A stretch of 64,000 nt of DNA from Streptacidiphilus sp. ASG 303 (GCF_020991365.1 NZ_JAJLRA010000025.1:1-64000), one strand, 5' to 3'; shown: positions 48,200 to 57,825, counted from the first letter of the stretch. Translations and numbers: made by a program. The notes: generated by a model not told the origin, from the sequence alone.

Positions 48200-48988
48200 T
48201 CAGCGCAGCGGCCCCTCCGGGGGCCGCTGGCGCGGCATGGTCGGCCGGTTGCCCGGGCCCGGCAGGACCCGCACCTGGGCGCCGCCGCCCGCCTCGCTGC
48301 GGCCGCCCCACACGCCGGGGGCCTGCGTCGGCAGCCGGGTCATGGCGGCGCGGAACTCCAGCATCCACTCCGCGGTCTCGCTGCGGACCATGTCCGAGAC
48401 GTCCTCGCAGAACCGGCGCAGCACGCCCAGGCAGCGCTCCGCCGCCTCGGCCGCGGTGCCCTCCGTGGGGCCGAGCACCTCGCGCACGCACTCCGACGCC
48501 CAGTCGAACTGGAACGCCTCCAGGCGGCGCTGCAGCGCCTGCGCCGTGCTGACGTCCCGCATCCACCCGGAGGTCAGGCCGAACGCCCGGTCCGCGACCA
48601 CGCAGGCGCCGGCCAGCACGAACAGCACGTAGCCCCAGGGCGCCGCCCCCCGCCACACGCCGGTCAGCCCGAGCAGCGGCAGCCCCGCGCCGCAGGCCGC
48701 CGCGACGGCCGCCACCAGGCGCAGGGACCGGGCGGCCCGGCGCTTCCAGGCGCGGTCGCGCAGGTACCAGTCGACCGCCTCGACGGCCCGCTCCTCGGAC
48801 CAGCGGTACAGCTCCTCCAGCCGCTCCGCGGGCTCGCCCCAGTCGCCCAGCGGGAACTGGCGGGCCCCCAGGTCGGCGCGGCGGGGCCGGGCGCCCTCCT
48901 CGGCGGTGGCCGCGGCGGGCTGGTCCTCCTCGCCCGGCTCCCCGCTCCAGGGGTTCTCCTCCTCGGGCTGCATTTCCGGCTGGCTCAC
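48200..48988 (-). CDS. SLATT-domain membrane protein
   Basis: The product is 262 aa from the GTG at 48988 with GGGAG upstream. The N-terminal 60 residues are acidic and disordered. Two close membrane helices (SLRLVAAVAAACGAGLPLLGL and WGYVLFVLAGACVVADRAFG) sit inside a long helical region (RLEELYRWSEERAVEAVDWYLRDRAWKRRAARS... QALQRRLEAFQFDWASECVREV). This 2TM helical layout matches the SLATT family (often also called DUF4231-like), proposed pore-forming effectors in nucleotide-signal defence systems. No nucleotidyltransferase or SLOG gene is adjacent here. Confidence 0.7.
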   Translation of the reverse strand: MSQPEMQPEEENPWSGEPGEEDQPAAATAEEGARPRRADLGARQFPLGDWGEPAERLEELYRWSEERAVEAVDWYLRDRAWKRRAARSLRLVAAVAAACGAGLPLLGLTGVWRGAAPWGYVLFVLAGACVVADRAFGLTSGWMRDVSTAQALQRRLEAFQFDWASECVREVLGPTEGTAAEAAERCLGVLRRFCEDVSDMVRSETAEWMLEFRAAMTRLPTQAPGVWGGRSEAGGGAQVRVLPGPGNRPTMPRQRPPEGPLR

Positions 48989-49265
48989 CTGTGGCACTCC
49001 CTGTGCGGCCGTACCGGCCGGGTGCCGGCAGTTCTCCAAAGGCACTTCTTACCGCCAAATGGCTGACCGCGGGGGCGGTTCGACAGGGACGCACCCGGGG
49101 TGCCGCCCCCGGACCCCGAGGTGGGAGCCGGTCCGGACCGGCGCGGATTTCACCCGGGAGAGTGGGTGTCCCGCGCGCCCCGAATGTGACGGAATCGACA
49201 AATGCCCACCTCGGGCGGGCCGCCGCCGCCCGGGCCGCCGGGCCCAGGCACTACCCTTGCCAGGC

Positions 49266-50558
49266 GTGAAGGTCCTCGTCATCGGCGGCGGCGCCCGCGA
49301 ACACGCCCTGTGCCGCTCCCTGTCCCTCGACCCCGACGTCACCGAGCTCCACTGCGCCCCCGGCAACGCCGGCATCGCGCAGGTGGCCCGGCTGCACCCG
49401 GTCGACCAGCTGGACGGTGCGGCGGTGGCCGACCTGGCCGCCGGCCTCGGCGCCGGCCTGGTGGTCGTCGGCCCGGAGGCCCCGCTGGTGGCGGGCGTCG
49501 CCGACGCCGTGCGCGACCGCGGCATCCCCGTCTTCGGCCCCTCCCGCGAGGCTGCCCTGCTGGAGGGGTCCAAGGCCTTCGCCAAGGACGTGATGGCCGC
49601 CGCCGGGGTGCCCACCGCCCGCTCCTATGTGTGCACCACGCCCGAGGAGGCCGCCGACGCGCTGGACGCCTTCGGCGCCCCGTACGTGGTGAAGGACGAC
49701 GGCCTGGCCGCGGGCAAGGGCGTCGTCGTCACCTCCGACCTGCAGGAGGCCCTCGCCCACGCCGCCGCCTGCGGGCGCGTGGTGATCGAGGAGTTCCTCG
49801 ACGGCCCCGAGGTCTCGCTCTTCGCCGTCACCGACGGCACCACCGTCGTGCCCCTCCAGCCCGCGCAGGACTTCAAGCGCGCCCACGACGGCGACGAGGG
49901 GCCCAACACCGGCGGCATGGGCGCCTACTCGCCGCTGCCCTGGGCCGGCCCCGAGCTGGTGGACGAGGTCCTGGCGACCGTGCTCCAGCCCACCGTCGAC
50001 GAGCTGCGCCGCCGCGGCACCCCCTTCTCCGGCCTGCTCTACGCGGGCCTGGCGATCACCTCGCGCGGCGTGCGGGTCATCGAGTTCAACGCGCGCTTCG
50101 GCGACCCGGAGACCCAGGTGGTCCTGGCCCGCCTGCGCACCCCGCTGGCCGGCCTGCTGCTCGCCGCCGCCACCGGCAGGCTCGACGAGCTGGAGCCGCT
50201 GCGCTGGAGCGACGGCGCCGCCGTCACCGTGGTGGTCGCCGCCGAGGGCTACCCGGCCTCCCCGCGCTCCGGCGACCCGGTCGAGGGCCTGGCCGAGGCC
50301 GAGGCGGCCGACGGCACCGCCTACGTGCTGCACGCCGGCACCCGGCTCGGCGAGGACGGCGCGGTCCTGTCGGCCGGCGGCCGCGTCCTGTCGGTCACCG
50401 CGGTCGGGGAGGACCTCGCCCTGGCCCGCCGACGGGCGTACGACGCGGTGGCGCGGATCCGGCTGGCCGGCTCCCACCACCGCACCGACATCGCGCTGAG
50501 GGCCGCCGGCGGGCAGGACGCCGGTCGGGACGGCAGGCAGGACGACGGCGCGCGGTAG
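49266..50558 (+). CDS. purD: Phosphoribosylamine-glycine ligase
   Basis: The product is 430 aa from the GTG at 49266. TACCCT at 49252-49257 suggests a leaderless mRNA. ATP-grasp enzyme: [36 protein letters not shown]-like [44 protein letters not shown] and [11 protein letters not shown]. It makes GAR in the second purine step. The C-terminal 20 residues are Gly/Asp/Arg low-complexity. The preceding 277 bases hold only promoter-like sequence. Confidence 0.97.
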   Translation: MKVLVIGGGAREHALCRSLSLDPDVTELHCAPGNAGIAQVARLHPVDQLDGAAVADLAAGLGAGLVVVGPEAPLVAGVADAVRDRGIPVFGPSREAALLEGSKAFAKDVMAAAGVPTARSYVCTTPEEAADALDAFGAPYVVKDDGLAAGKGVVVTSDLQEALAHAAACGRVVIEEFLDGPEVSLFAVTDGTTVVPLQPAQDFKRAHDGDEGPNTGGMGAYSPLPWAGPELVDEVLATVLQPTVDELRRRGTPFSGLLYAGLAITSRGVRVIEFNARFGDPETQVVLARLRTPLAGLLLAAATGRLDELEPLRWSDGAAVTVVVAAEGYPASPRSGDPVEGLAEAEAADGTAYVLHAGTRLGEDGAVLSAGGRVLSVTAVGEDLALARRRAYDAVARIRLAGSHHRTDIALRAAGGQDAGRDGRQDDGAR

Positions 50559-50935
50559 GCGGAGCGGCGGTCCGGGGCCTCGGGCCCGGTGGCGTGCGGG
50601 CGGTGCCCTCACCTCACCGGACCCAAGGCCCCGAACTGTTTTCCGGGTCCGCCGCCGTGGGGCGGCCCGGTGCCGAACGGAGCCGCCCGGCCAGTCCTTC
50701 GGGTGAAGCGGGCGGTATCCGGCTGACGCCGGAAGGGAGGTGGCCGTATGGTGCCCAGGACCGCGGATCCGGCTCGTCGTACCGGGGGGAGTCCCGCCGG
50801 GTGACCGGGGCCGCGCAGGGGGATGCTGCGGTTCGGGACCAGCCGCCTCTTTCGGGGGAAGGAGGCGGAACCCGGAACGGCGGCCCGTGCACGCACGTCA
50901 GACGTGACAGGGGCGCTGCGGAGAGCATCCGGTCC
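50559..50935. other. Gene-free stretch with a tiny open frame
   Basis: ATG at 50748 after GGAAGGGAGG opens 18 codons (to 50804). A leader peptide is possible but there is no other support. Confidence 0.25.
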
Positions 50936-51058
50936 ATGACCGGATCGCGGCGGTTCTCCACCGTTCCACTGTGGATTCTCGGACTCTTCGGACCGGGTCG
51001 CAGCGCCCGCCGTCGGAGCAGGACCGGCGGACGGGCGAGGCGGCGGCAGGGGGTGTGA
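50936..51058 (+). CDS. Possible 40-aa basic peptide
   Basis: ATG at 50936, GGAGAG ten bases upstream, MTGSRRFSTVPLWILGLFGP followed by an Arg-rich tail. The stop lies six bases before the next gene, so it could be a translationally coupled leader. It could equally be chance in this GC-rich DNA. No family recognised. Confidence 0.25.
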   Translation: MTGSRRFSTVPLWILGLFGPGRSARRRSRTGGRARRRQGV

Positions 51059-51064
51059 CGGAAG

Positions 51065-52876
51065 GTGGCAGGTGTCGACGCGGCGCGAGCCCGTGCCCAT
51101 GCGGTCCTGCGGGTCCGCGGCCTGGCCGTGGCGGCCGCCGCGCTGCCCGCGGCCGTCGCCGTCGTCCTCCTCGCCGGGCGGGCGACCGGCAGGCTCGGCG
51201 CCCCCGGGTCGCCCGACGCGGCGGTCTGGGACGCGGCCCGCTGGGCCGCCTGCGCCGTGGCCGCCGCGACCCTGCTGCTGGGCGCCGCCGTGGCCGCGGT
51301 CCTCACCCGCGCCCGGCCCCCGCAGACCCCCTCGGTGGCGGTCCGCGAGCGCGAGGCGCCCGAACTCCACCGGCTGATCCGCGACCTCGCCGCCCGGATG
51401 GAGGTGCCGGCCCCGTCCGCGATCGCCCTCACCCCCGACTGCGACAGCTGGCTGGAGGACGCCGACACCCCCGCGCTCGGCCCCCCGCTGCCGCACCTGC
51501 CCGGCCGCCGCCCGGAGCCCCCCGCCCCGGTGCTCGTCATAGGCTCGCCCTTCCTGTGGTGGATGCGCGTCCCCGAGCTGCGCGCCCTCCTCGCCCCCGT
51601 GGTGGCGGGTACCGCCGCCTCCGCCGACCCGGACATCGCCGCCGCCCGCCGCTTCGTCCGCGGCCTGGACGCCGCGTCCGCCACCGTCCGCCGCGGCCGC
51701 GGCGGACCGCCCTCCGGCACCCCCTCCGGCACCTCCTCCCTTCTGCGCCCGCTGCACCGGGCCGCCCTGGCGGTCCTCGACCGGATCACCCGCACCCTGC
51801 TGCGCGCCTGCCGCGGCCACGCGGCCGAGCTGGAGCGGGCGGTGGCCGCCTGGGCCTCGGAACAGGCCCTCGCCGTCGACTACGGGCTGCGCATCGCGGC
51901 CCAGGAGCAGGTCGGCCTCGCCTACGCGGGGTGGGACCGCCTGCTGACCCGCGTGGCCCTGCCCGCCTGGCGCATCGCCTGCCTCCCCACCCACCTGAAC
52001 GCCGGGGTGGTCGCCGCGCTGACCGAGCTCTCCCGCCGCGACCGGCTCGCCGAGGGCTTCGAGCGGCGCCTCGGCGACCGCCCCGCCTGCGACCTGCTGG
52101 AGGAGCCCGGATCCGTCGACGAGGCCGTCTCGCTGCTCGCCGCCCGCCTCTTCCACGGCGTCCCCCGCGACGCGGGGAAGGGCGCCCGCGGCTGGGGCCG
52201 GGTCGGCTGGGAGGAGTACCCGGCGGCGGTGGTCGACCGCATCTGGCGCTCCCAGGCCGCCGCCCTGCACGCCGCCGTCGACCGCACCGCCCCCGGGGGC
52301 CCGGCCGGTCCGGGCCGGGGGCCGGACGCCGTCCGGCGCCCGCCGCGGCGGACCCGCCTCGGGACCGGCCCGGGGGCCCGGGGCGGCCGGGGCGGCCGGG
52401 ACGACGCCGCGGCCGGCACCGGCCCGACGCTGGCCCGGGTGCTGGAGCGGCTGCGGGCCGGCGACGCCGACCGGCTGGCCGCCGAGCTGGCCCCCCGGCC
52501 GGGCCGCGCGTCCGGCGGGGCGGGCGGGTCCGGCGGGTCCGGCGGGGCCGGTGGGTCCGGCGGACCGTCCGGGGCCTGGGAGCCCGCAGGGCAGCCCGAG
52601 CCCGGCCAGGCGCTCCTGCCGGTGCCGCCGCGCACCGGGCGGGACCTCCTCGCCGACCACGTCGCCGCGATGGTGTGCTGCGCCGCCGTGGACACCGCCG
52701 GCGCCGTGCCCGGCCTCGACTGGCTGGACGGCCCGGCGCTGCTGGTCCGCGGCACCCGCCGGACCGACCTGACCGCCCCCGTCGTCCGCGCGGTCGAGCA
52801 GGGCGACGACGGCCCGCTGCGCGACTGGCTGAACGCCGTCGGCGTGCGGCTGGAGAAGCCGGTCCGGCTCGCCTGA
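51065..52876 (+). CDS. M48-like membrane protein lacking the HExxH motif
   Basis: The product is 603 aa from the GTG at 51065 (GGAAGG upstream). Two N-terminal helices (GLAVAAAALPAAVAVVLLAG, WAACAVAAATLLLGAAVAAVL) and a domain that follows M48 peptidase order: ELHRLIRDLAARMEVPAPSAIALTPD, PVLVIGSPFLWWMRVPELRALLAPVVAGTAASADPDIAAARRF. Where M48 enzymes have LAHELGH it reads LAPVVAG, so zinc binding is lost. A Gly/Ser-rich stretch near residue 480-500 consists of GGSGGSG-like repeats. Function unknown; a structural or binding relative is inferred. Confidence 0.65.
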   Translation: MAGVDAARARAHAVLRVRGLAVAAAALPAAVAVVLLAGRATGRLGAPGSPDAAVWDAARWAACAVAAATLLLGAAVAAVLTRARPPQTPSVAVREREAPELHRLIRDLAARMEVPAPSAIALTPDCDSWLEDADTPALGPPLPHLPGRRPEPPAPVLVIGSPFLWWMRVPELRALLAPVVAGTAASADPDIAAARRFVRGLDAASATVRRGRGGPPSGTPSGTSSLLRPLHRAALAVLDRITRTLLRACRGHAAELERAVAAWASEQALAVDYGLRIAAQEQVGLAYAGWDRLLTRVALPAWRIACLPTHLNAGVVAALTELSRRDRLAEGFERRLGDRPACDLLEEPGSVDEAVSLLAARLFHGVPRDAGKGARGWGRVGWEEYPAAVVDRIWRSQAAALHAAVDRTAPGGPAGPGRGPDAVRRPPRRTRLGTGPGARGGRGGRDDAAAGTGPTLARVLERLRAGDADRLAAELAPRPGRASGGAGGSGGSGGAGGSGGPSGAWEPAGQPEPGQALLPVPPRTGRDLLADHVAAMVCCAAVDTAGAVPGLDWLDGPALLVRGTRRTDLTAPVVRAVEQGDDGPLRDWLNAVGVRLEKPVRLA

Positions 52877-53129
52877 CGTCCGCCCGGTATCCGTCCTTCC
52901 GGGCGTCCGCCCCGGCGGCGGCGCCCGCGGTGGCACCGGCCGGGGAAGCCCCCGAGGACGCCCCCCCGGGGGCCTGCCGAGGATGATCGGCAAGAACATT
53001 TGTCATATTCGTACCCACACGGGGTGACGCAACGGTGGCAGGATGTGATGTGCTGGACGTGCGCCGGGCGCGGGCGGTCCGGACGGCCGCCGCACTCTCC
53101 CGCGTCCGCGTCGGGGCAGGAGGGACACC

Positions 53130-54683
53130 GTGGGGACGGATCAGATCCGCCGCTGGGAGTCGGGTGCGCTCGCGCACGCCGTGACCGACCCCTTCGGGCT
53201 GGGCCCGCTGCCCTGGCTGCGCGGCGCCGACACCTACGTCGAGGGCTCCGGTCCCGACGCCGCCGGGACCGTGCTCCCCTGGTACGTCGACCTCGCCGCC
53301 CCCGGGCAGCAGCTGCTGCCCGGGACCAGGCGGGTGCCCGACCGCGCCGGACCGGCGGGCGCGCCCCGCAACTCCGACGACGTCGACTGCCGGATCAAGG
53401 GCTTCGCCTCCGCCGGGACGGTCCGCCCCGGCGGCTCCGTGGACCTCCGGGTGACCGTCGACCCGCCCCGCGAGTTCACCGTCGACGTCTACCGCATCGG
53501 ACACTACGGCGGCGACGGCGCCCGCCACATGACCTCCGGACCCGGCGTCAGCGGCCTGCGGCAGCCGGCCCCGCTGGTGGCGGGGCGCACGGTCTCCTGC
53601 CACCACTGGTGGCTCTCCTGGCGGCTGCACATCCCCACGCACTGGCAGCCGGGCGCGTACGTCGCGGTCCTCACCACCGTCGACAGCCTGGACCGCACCC
53701 ACATCCCCTTCACCGTCCGCGACGACCGCCCGGCCGACCTGCTGCTGCTCCTCCCGGACGTCACCTGGCAGGCCTACAACCTCTTCCCGGAGGACGGGCA
53801 CACCGGCGCCAGCCTGTACCACGCCTGGGACGAGGAGGGCAGGCTGCTCGGCGAGCAGGACGCCGCGGTGACCGTCTCCTTCGACCGCCCGTACGCCGGG
53901 GCCGGCCTGCCGCTGCACGTCGGCCACGCCTACGACTTCGTGCGCTGGGCGGAGCGCTACGGCTACGACCTCGCGTACGCCACCGCCACCGACCTGCACG
54001 CCGGCGCGGTCGACCCCGCCCGCTACCGCGGCCTGGTCTTCCCGGGCCACGACGAGTACTGGTCCGCGCCCATGCGGCGGGCCGCGGAGCGGGCCCGGGA
54101 CGCGGGCACCTCGCTGGTCTTCCTCTCGGCCAACACCATGTACTGGCGGGTCGAGCTGTCGCCCTCCCCGGCCGGGGAGCCCGACCGGCTGGTCAGCTGC
54201 CGCAAGCGCCGCCGCCCCGGCCCGGGCGTCCCCTTCCAGGGGCCGGCCGGCGCCCGCACCGCGCTGTGGCGGGACGCCGGCGAGCCGGAGCAGGGGCTGC
54301 TGGGCGTCCAGTACGCCGGGCGGGTCCCCGAGCCCGCCCCGCTGGTCGTGCGCAACGCGCACCACTGGCTCTGGGAGGGCACCGGGCTGCGGGAGGAGGA
54401 CCCGGTGCCGGACCTGGTGGCCGGGGAGGCGGACCGGTACTTCCCCCGGGTCGCCCTGCCCGAGCACTCCGAGCGCGTCCTGCTGGCCCACTCCCCGTAC
54501 ACGGACGCCGCCGGCGTGCGCCGCCACCACGAGACCTCGCTCTACCGGGCGCCGAGCGGTGCCTGGGTCTTCGCCTCCGGCACCTTCGCCTGGTCCCCTG
54601 CGCTGGACCGCCCCGGCCACACCGACGACCGCATCCAGCGCGCCACCGCCAACCTGCTGGACCGCATCTGCAAACGGGGGTGA
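53130..54683 (+). CDS. N,N-dimethylformamidase beta-subunit-like protein
   Basis: The product is 517 aa from the GTG at 53130 with CAGGAGGG upstream. It has a beta-rich first third (VRPGGSVDLRVTVDPPREFTVDVYRIGHYGGDGAR) and then the DMFA2-like domain: LLLLPDVTWQAYNLFPEDGHTGASLYHAW, VSFDRPY, EYWSAPMR, DTYG-type HHWLWEGTG. The family name comes from the large subunit of a dimethylformamidase, but most actinomycete members are uncharacterised. No signal peptide is evident. Part of a conserved stretch between purD and purC. Confidence 0.8.
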   Translation: MGTDQIRRWESGALAHAVTDPFGLGPLPWLRGADTYVEGSGPDAAGTVLPWYVDLAAPGQQLLPGTRRVPDRAGPAGAPRNSDDVDCRIKGFASAGTVRPGGSVDLRVTVDPPREFTVDVYRIGHYGGDGARHMTSGPGVSGLRQPAPLVAGRTVSCHHWWLSWRLHIPTHWQPGAYVAVLTTVDSLDRTHIPFTVRDDRPADLLLLLPDVTWQAYNLFPEDGHTGASLYHAWDEEGRLLGEQDAAVTVSFDRPYAGAGLPLHVGHAYDFVRWAERYGYDLAYATATDLHAGAVDPARYRGLVFPGHDEYWSAPMRRAAERARDAGTSLVFLSANTMYWRVELSPSPAGEPDRLVSCRKRRRPGPGVPFQGPAGARTALWRDAGEPEQGLLGVQYAGRVPEPAPLVVRNAHHWLWEGTGLREEDPVPDLVAGEADRYFPRVALPEHSERVLLAHSPYTDAAGVRRHHETSLYRAPSGAWVFASGTFAWSPALDRPGHTDDRIQRATANLLDRICKRG

Positions 54684-54837
54684 CCCGGCGGGCCGTCCGC
54701 CGCGGCCCGGCGTGGGTGCCCGGGAAAGCCCGACCCGGGTGATATCCACCTGAGGTGGGCGGAATATGACGGTATGCCGGATCAGTCCGGTCCCGTCCGC
54801 CCGCGGCAGACGCTCGCGGAACGGAGAGGGGCCGTGC

Positions 54838-56544
54838 ATGTCCGGCAGTGACGATCAGGAGACGGCGTCCGGACCGGTGCGCGGCGGGACCCCGCCGTCG
54901 CGGTGGCGGTGGGTCTCCGAGCACCAGGTGCTGGCGGGCCTGCTGGCCGGCGCGGTCCTGCTGGCGGGCGGCGCGGGGGCGGCCTGGCTCACGGTCGGCG
55001 ACCCGCGGCCGGACGTGCCGACCGCCCGGGTGGAGCGGCGGGCGCTGGACGGTTCGGTGCTGGTCCGCGGCACGGTGACCACGGCTCAGACCGTCCAGGT
55101 GACGGCGCCCGCCCCGGGGTCCGGAGGAGCCGTCCGGGCGGTGGTCACCGGACTCCCGGTGCGGACGGGCCAGACGGTCGCCGCCGGACGGGTGCTGGTG
55201 GAGATCTCCGGCCGCCCCGTCTTCGCGCTGCCCGGCGCCCTGCCCGCCTACCGCGACCTGCGGCCCGGCGACCGCGGCGCGGACGTCACCCAGCTGCAGA
55301 AGGCCCTGCGCGGCCTCGGCCTCCGCACCGGCCGGGACCGCGCGGGCGTGTTCGGCCCCGGCACCGCGGCCGCGCTCACCGCCTTCTACGCCTCCCGCGG
55401 CTACACCCCGCTGCCCGCCCGCCCGGACGGCGACACCCGGCTCGCGGAGGCCCGCAACGCCGTGGCCGCCGCCCGCCGGGCGCGCCAGGACGCCGCGGAC
55501 GCGCTGGCCGACGCCCGCGACCGCAGGGCCGCCCTGCCCGGCGACGCCTCCGCGGCGGACCGGACGGCCGCCGGGCAGGCGGTCGCCGAGGCGCGGCGCC
55601 GGGTCAGGAGCGCCGACGCCGACCTCGCGGACGCCCGGGGCCTGCTGACGGCGGAGAAGGCGGCGGACGGGCCCCTGCTGCCCGTCTCCGAGGTGCAGTA
55701 CCTCCAGGGCTTCCCGGCCGTGGTGGACGCGGTCCCGGTGGCGGTCGGCGGACTGGTCACCGGCAGCGCCATGACCGTCTCCGCGGACGGCATGGTCGTC
55801 TGCGGGGGGCTCCCCGCCTACCAGCGGGCAGTGGTCCGGCCGGGCCAGCCGGTGCGGATCGTCTCCGAGGCCGGCCGGGTCAGCGCCGGGGGCACCGTCG
55901 TGTCGGTGGCGGACGTGCCGGTCCGCCAGCCGGCGGCCGTCGTGACCCAGGACGGCTCGGCGCAGGACGGCTCGGCCCAGGACGGGTCGGCGCAGGACGG
56001 CTCGGCGCAGGACGGGTCGATGCGGCAGGGGGCGGTACCGGGCCGCCCGGCGCAGGACTCCGGCCGGGTCGCGCCCGCGGCGGACCCCGCCGCCTGCCCG
56101 GTCGTGGTGCGCCCCGACCACCAGCTGGACCCGGGCATGGAGGCCCAGCAGGTCCTCCTGTCGGTCCAGGCCCCTCCCTCCCGCGGCAGCGTGCTGGCGG
56201 TGCCCGCACCGGCGATCCGCACCGGCGGCGACGGGCGCGCGGTGGTGACGGTGTACCGGAAGCACCGGGAGCGCACCGTGGAGGTCGTCACCGGCGCCTC
56301 CGGCGGCGGCTGGACCGAGATCCGGCCGCTCGACGACGGCGCGGTGCGGGAGGGGGACCGGGTGGTCCTGGACGGGGCGGACCGGACGGGCACCGGCCCC
56401 GCCACGGCCGCGCCGTTCCCGGCCCCTTCCCCGGCGGCCCCGGGACCGGCCTCGGCGGGCCGGCGGCCGGGGCCGCCCGCCGCCGTCCTCACGCCGGGGA
56501 CCCCGGCGGCCCGACCGTCCCGGGCGGCGGGCCGGCACGCGTGA
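54838..56544 (+). CDS. Peptidoglycan-binding / efflux-adaptor-like membrane protein
   Basis: The product is 568 aa from the ATG at 54838, with GGAGAGGG upstream. A cytoplasmic start, one helix (VLAGLLAGAVLLAGGAGAAWL), then a lipoyl-like hairpin region (VRGTVTTAQTVQVTAPA). A PG_binding_1 domain (YRDLRPGDRGADVTQLQKALRGLGL... FGPGTAAALTAFYASRGY) and an Ala-rich coiled coil follow. QDGSA is repeated five times near residue 384. It resembles adaptors of MacA type fused to a peptidoglycan-binding domain; no MacB partner is seen here. The tail is low-complexity. Confidence 0.78.
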   Translation: MSGSDDQETASGPVRGGTPPSRWRWVSEHQVLAGLLAGAVLLAGGAGAAWLTVGDPRPDVPTARVERRALDGSVLVRGTVTTAQTVQVTAPAPGSGGAVRAVVTGLPVRTGQTVAAGRVLVEISGRPVFALPGALPAYRDLRPGDRGADVTQLQKALRGLGLRTGRDRAGVFGPGTAAALTAFYASRGYTPLPARPDGDTRLAEARNAVAAARRARQDAADALADARDRRAALPGDASAADRTAAGQAVAEARRRVRSADADLADARGLLTAEKAADGPLLPVSEVQYLQGFPAVVDAVPVAVGGLVTGSAMTVSADGMVVCGGLPAYQRAVVRPGQPVRIVSEAGRVSAGGTVVSVADVPVRQPAAVVTQDGSAQDGSAQDGSAQDGSAQDGSMRQGAVPGRPAQDSGRVAPAADPAACPVVVRPDHQLDPGMEAQQVLLSVQAPPSRGSVLAVPAPAIRTGGDGRAVVTVYRKHRERTVEVVTGASGGGWTEIRPLDDGAVREGDRVVLDGADRTGTGPATAAPFPAPSPAAPGPASAGRRPGPPAAVLTPGTPAARPSRAAGRHA

Positions 56545-56587
56545 AAGACTCCCGGCAGGCAGCCCCTGAACACGAGGTAGTGAAGCG

Positions 56588-57508
56588 TTGAGCGGATTCG
56601 TCGAGAAGCCCGAGCCGGTCCAGGTCCCCGGCCTCGTCCACGTCCACACCGGGAAGGTGCGCGACCTCTACCGCAACGCCGCCGGCGACCTGGTGATGGT
56701 CGCCAGCGACCGGATGTCCGCCTACGACTGGGTGCTGCCCAACGGGATCCCGGACAAGGGGCGGATCCTCACCCGGCTCTCGCTCTGGTGGTTCGACCTG
56801 CTCGCCGACACGGTCCCCAACCACGTCCTGTCCGCGGAGGTCCCGGAGGGCGCCCCCGCCGACTGGGAGGGCCGGACGCTGGTCTGCCGCGACCTGCGGA
56901 TGCTCCCAGTGGAGTGCGTCGCGCGCGGCTACCTCACCGGCTCCGGCCTGCAGGAGTACCGGCGCGACCGGACCGTCTGCGGCCTCGCGCTGCCCGAGGG
57001 GCTGGTCGACGGATCGGAGCTGCCCGCCCCCGTCTTCACCCCGGCGACCAAGGCCGAGGTCGGCGAGCACGACGAGAACGTCCCCTACGAGGAGGTCGCC
57101 CGCCGCGTCGGTCCGGAGCTGGCCGCCCTCCTGCGGCAGACGACGCTCGCCGTGTACGGGCGGGCCCGGGACGTGGCGAGGGAGCGGGGGATCATCCTCG
57201 CGGACACCAAGTTCGAGTTCGGCCTCGACCCGGCGACCGCCGAGGGCGGGGAGCCGCGCCTGGTCATCGCCGACGAGGTGCTGACGCCGGACTCCTCGCG
57301 CTTCTGGCCGGCCGACAGCTGGGAGCCGGGCCGGCCGCAGCCGTCCTTCGACAAGCAGTACGTCCGGGACTGGCTGTCGTCGCCGGCCTCCGGCTGGGAC
57401 CGCAGCGGCGACACGCCGCCGCCCGCGCTGCCGGACGAGGTCGTGGAGCGCACCCGCGCGAAGTACGTGGAGGCGTACGAGCGGCTGACCGGCACCCCCT
57501 GGAGCTGA
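56588..57508 (+). CDS. purC: SAICAR synthetase
   Basis: The product is 306 aa from a TTG at 56588. Forms SAICAR from CAIR and aspartate. HTGKVRDLY (nucleotide site), SDRMSAYDWVLPNGIPDKG, VECVARGYLTGSG, TPATKAEVGEHDENV, ILADTKFEFG and EVLTPDSSRFWPAD are canonical. The ribosome site is weak (GAGG then GAAG). Convergent with the tRNA-Gly pair; two hairpins follow. Confidence 0.97.
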   Translation: MSGFVEKPEPVQVPGLVHVHTGKVRDLYRNAAGDLVMVASDRMSAYDWVLPNGIPDKGRILTRLSLWWFDLLADTVPNHVLSAEVPEGAPADWEGRTLVCRDLRMLPVECVARGYLTGSGLQEYRRDRTVCGLALPEGLVDGSELPAPVFTPATKAEVGEHDENVPYEEVARRVGPELAALLRQTTLAVYGRARDVARERGIILADTKFEFGLDPATAEGGEPRLVIADEVLTPDSSRFWPADSWEPGRPQPSFDKQYVRDWLSSPASGWDRSGDTPPPALPDEVVERTRAKYVEAYERLTGTPWS

Positions 57509-57532
57509 GCCCGGCCGCCGGAGCCGGGCCCG

Positions 57533-57568
57533 CCGCCTCCCGCACCCCGACCGGGGTGCGGGAGGCGG
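57533..57568 (+). terminator. purC terminator
   Basis: 16-bp perfect stem CCGCCTCCCGCACCCC and complement, GACC loop. Confidence 0.87.
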
Positions 57569-57592
57569 CGGGTTCCGCCGGTGCGCGGAAAC

Positions 57593-57626
57593 GCAGAAGG
57601 CCCGCTCCGAGGAGCGGGCCTTCTGC
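57593..57626. terminator. Second, bidirectional terminator between purC and tRNAs
   Basis: 16-bp perfect stem GCAGAAGGCCCGCTCC and complement around GA. It lies 7 bases beyond the 3' end of the tRNAs. Confidence 0.88.
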
Positions 57627-57632
57627 ATGTGG

Positions 57633-57705
57633 AGCGGACGACGAGATTCGAACTCGCGACCCTCACCTTGGCAAGGTGATGCTCTACCAACTGAGCCACG
57701 TCCGC
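57633..57705 (-). tRNA. tRNA-Gly(GCC), copy 1
   Basis: Minus-strand cloverleaf: acceptor GCGGACG/CGTCCGC, anticodon stem TCACC/GGTGA with loop TTGCCAA (GCC), T-loop GTTCGAATC. Identical to copy 2. The major glycine tRNA for GGC/GGT codons, which dominate this genome. Confidence 0.97.
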
Positions 57706-57752
57706 ATGATCTTTATGGTACCACCCGCTTCCGGGTGGACGTTTGTGCTGCG

Positions 57753-57825
57753 AGCGGACGACGAGATTCGAACTCGCGACCCTCACCTTGGCAAGGTGAT
57801 GCTCTACCAACTGAGCCACGTCCGC
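57753..57825 (-). tRNA. tRNA-Gly(GCC), copy 2
   Basis: Same 73 bases as copy 1, 120 bases upstream on the minus strand, so the two are probably cotranscribed. The 47-base spacer differs. Confidence 0.97.
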
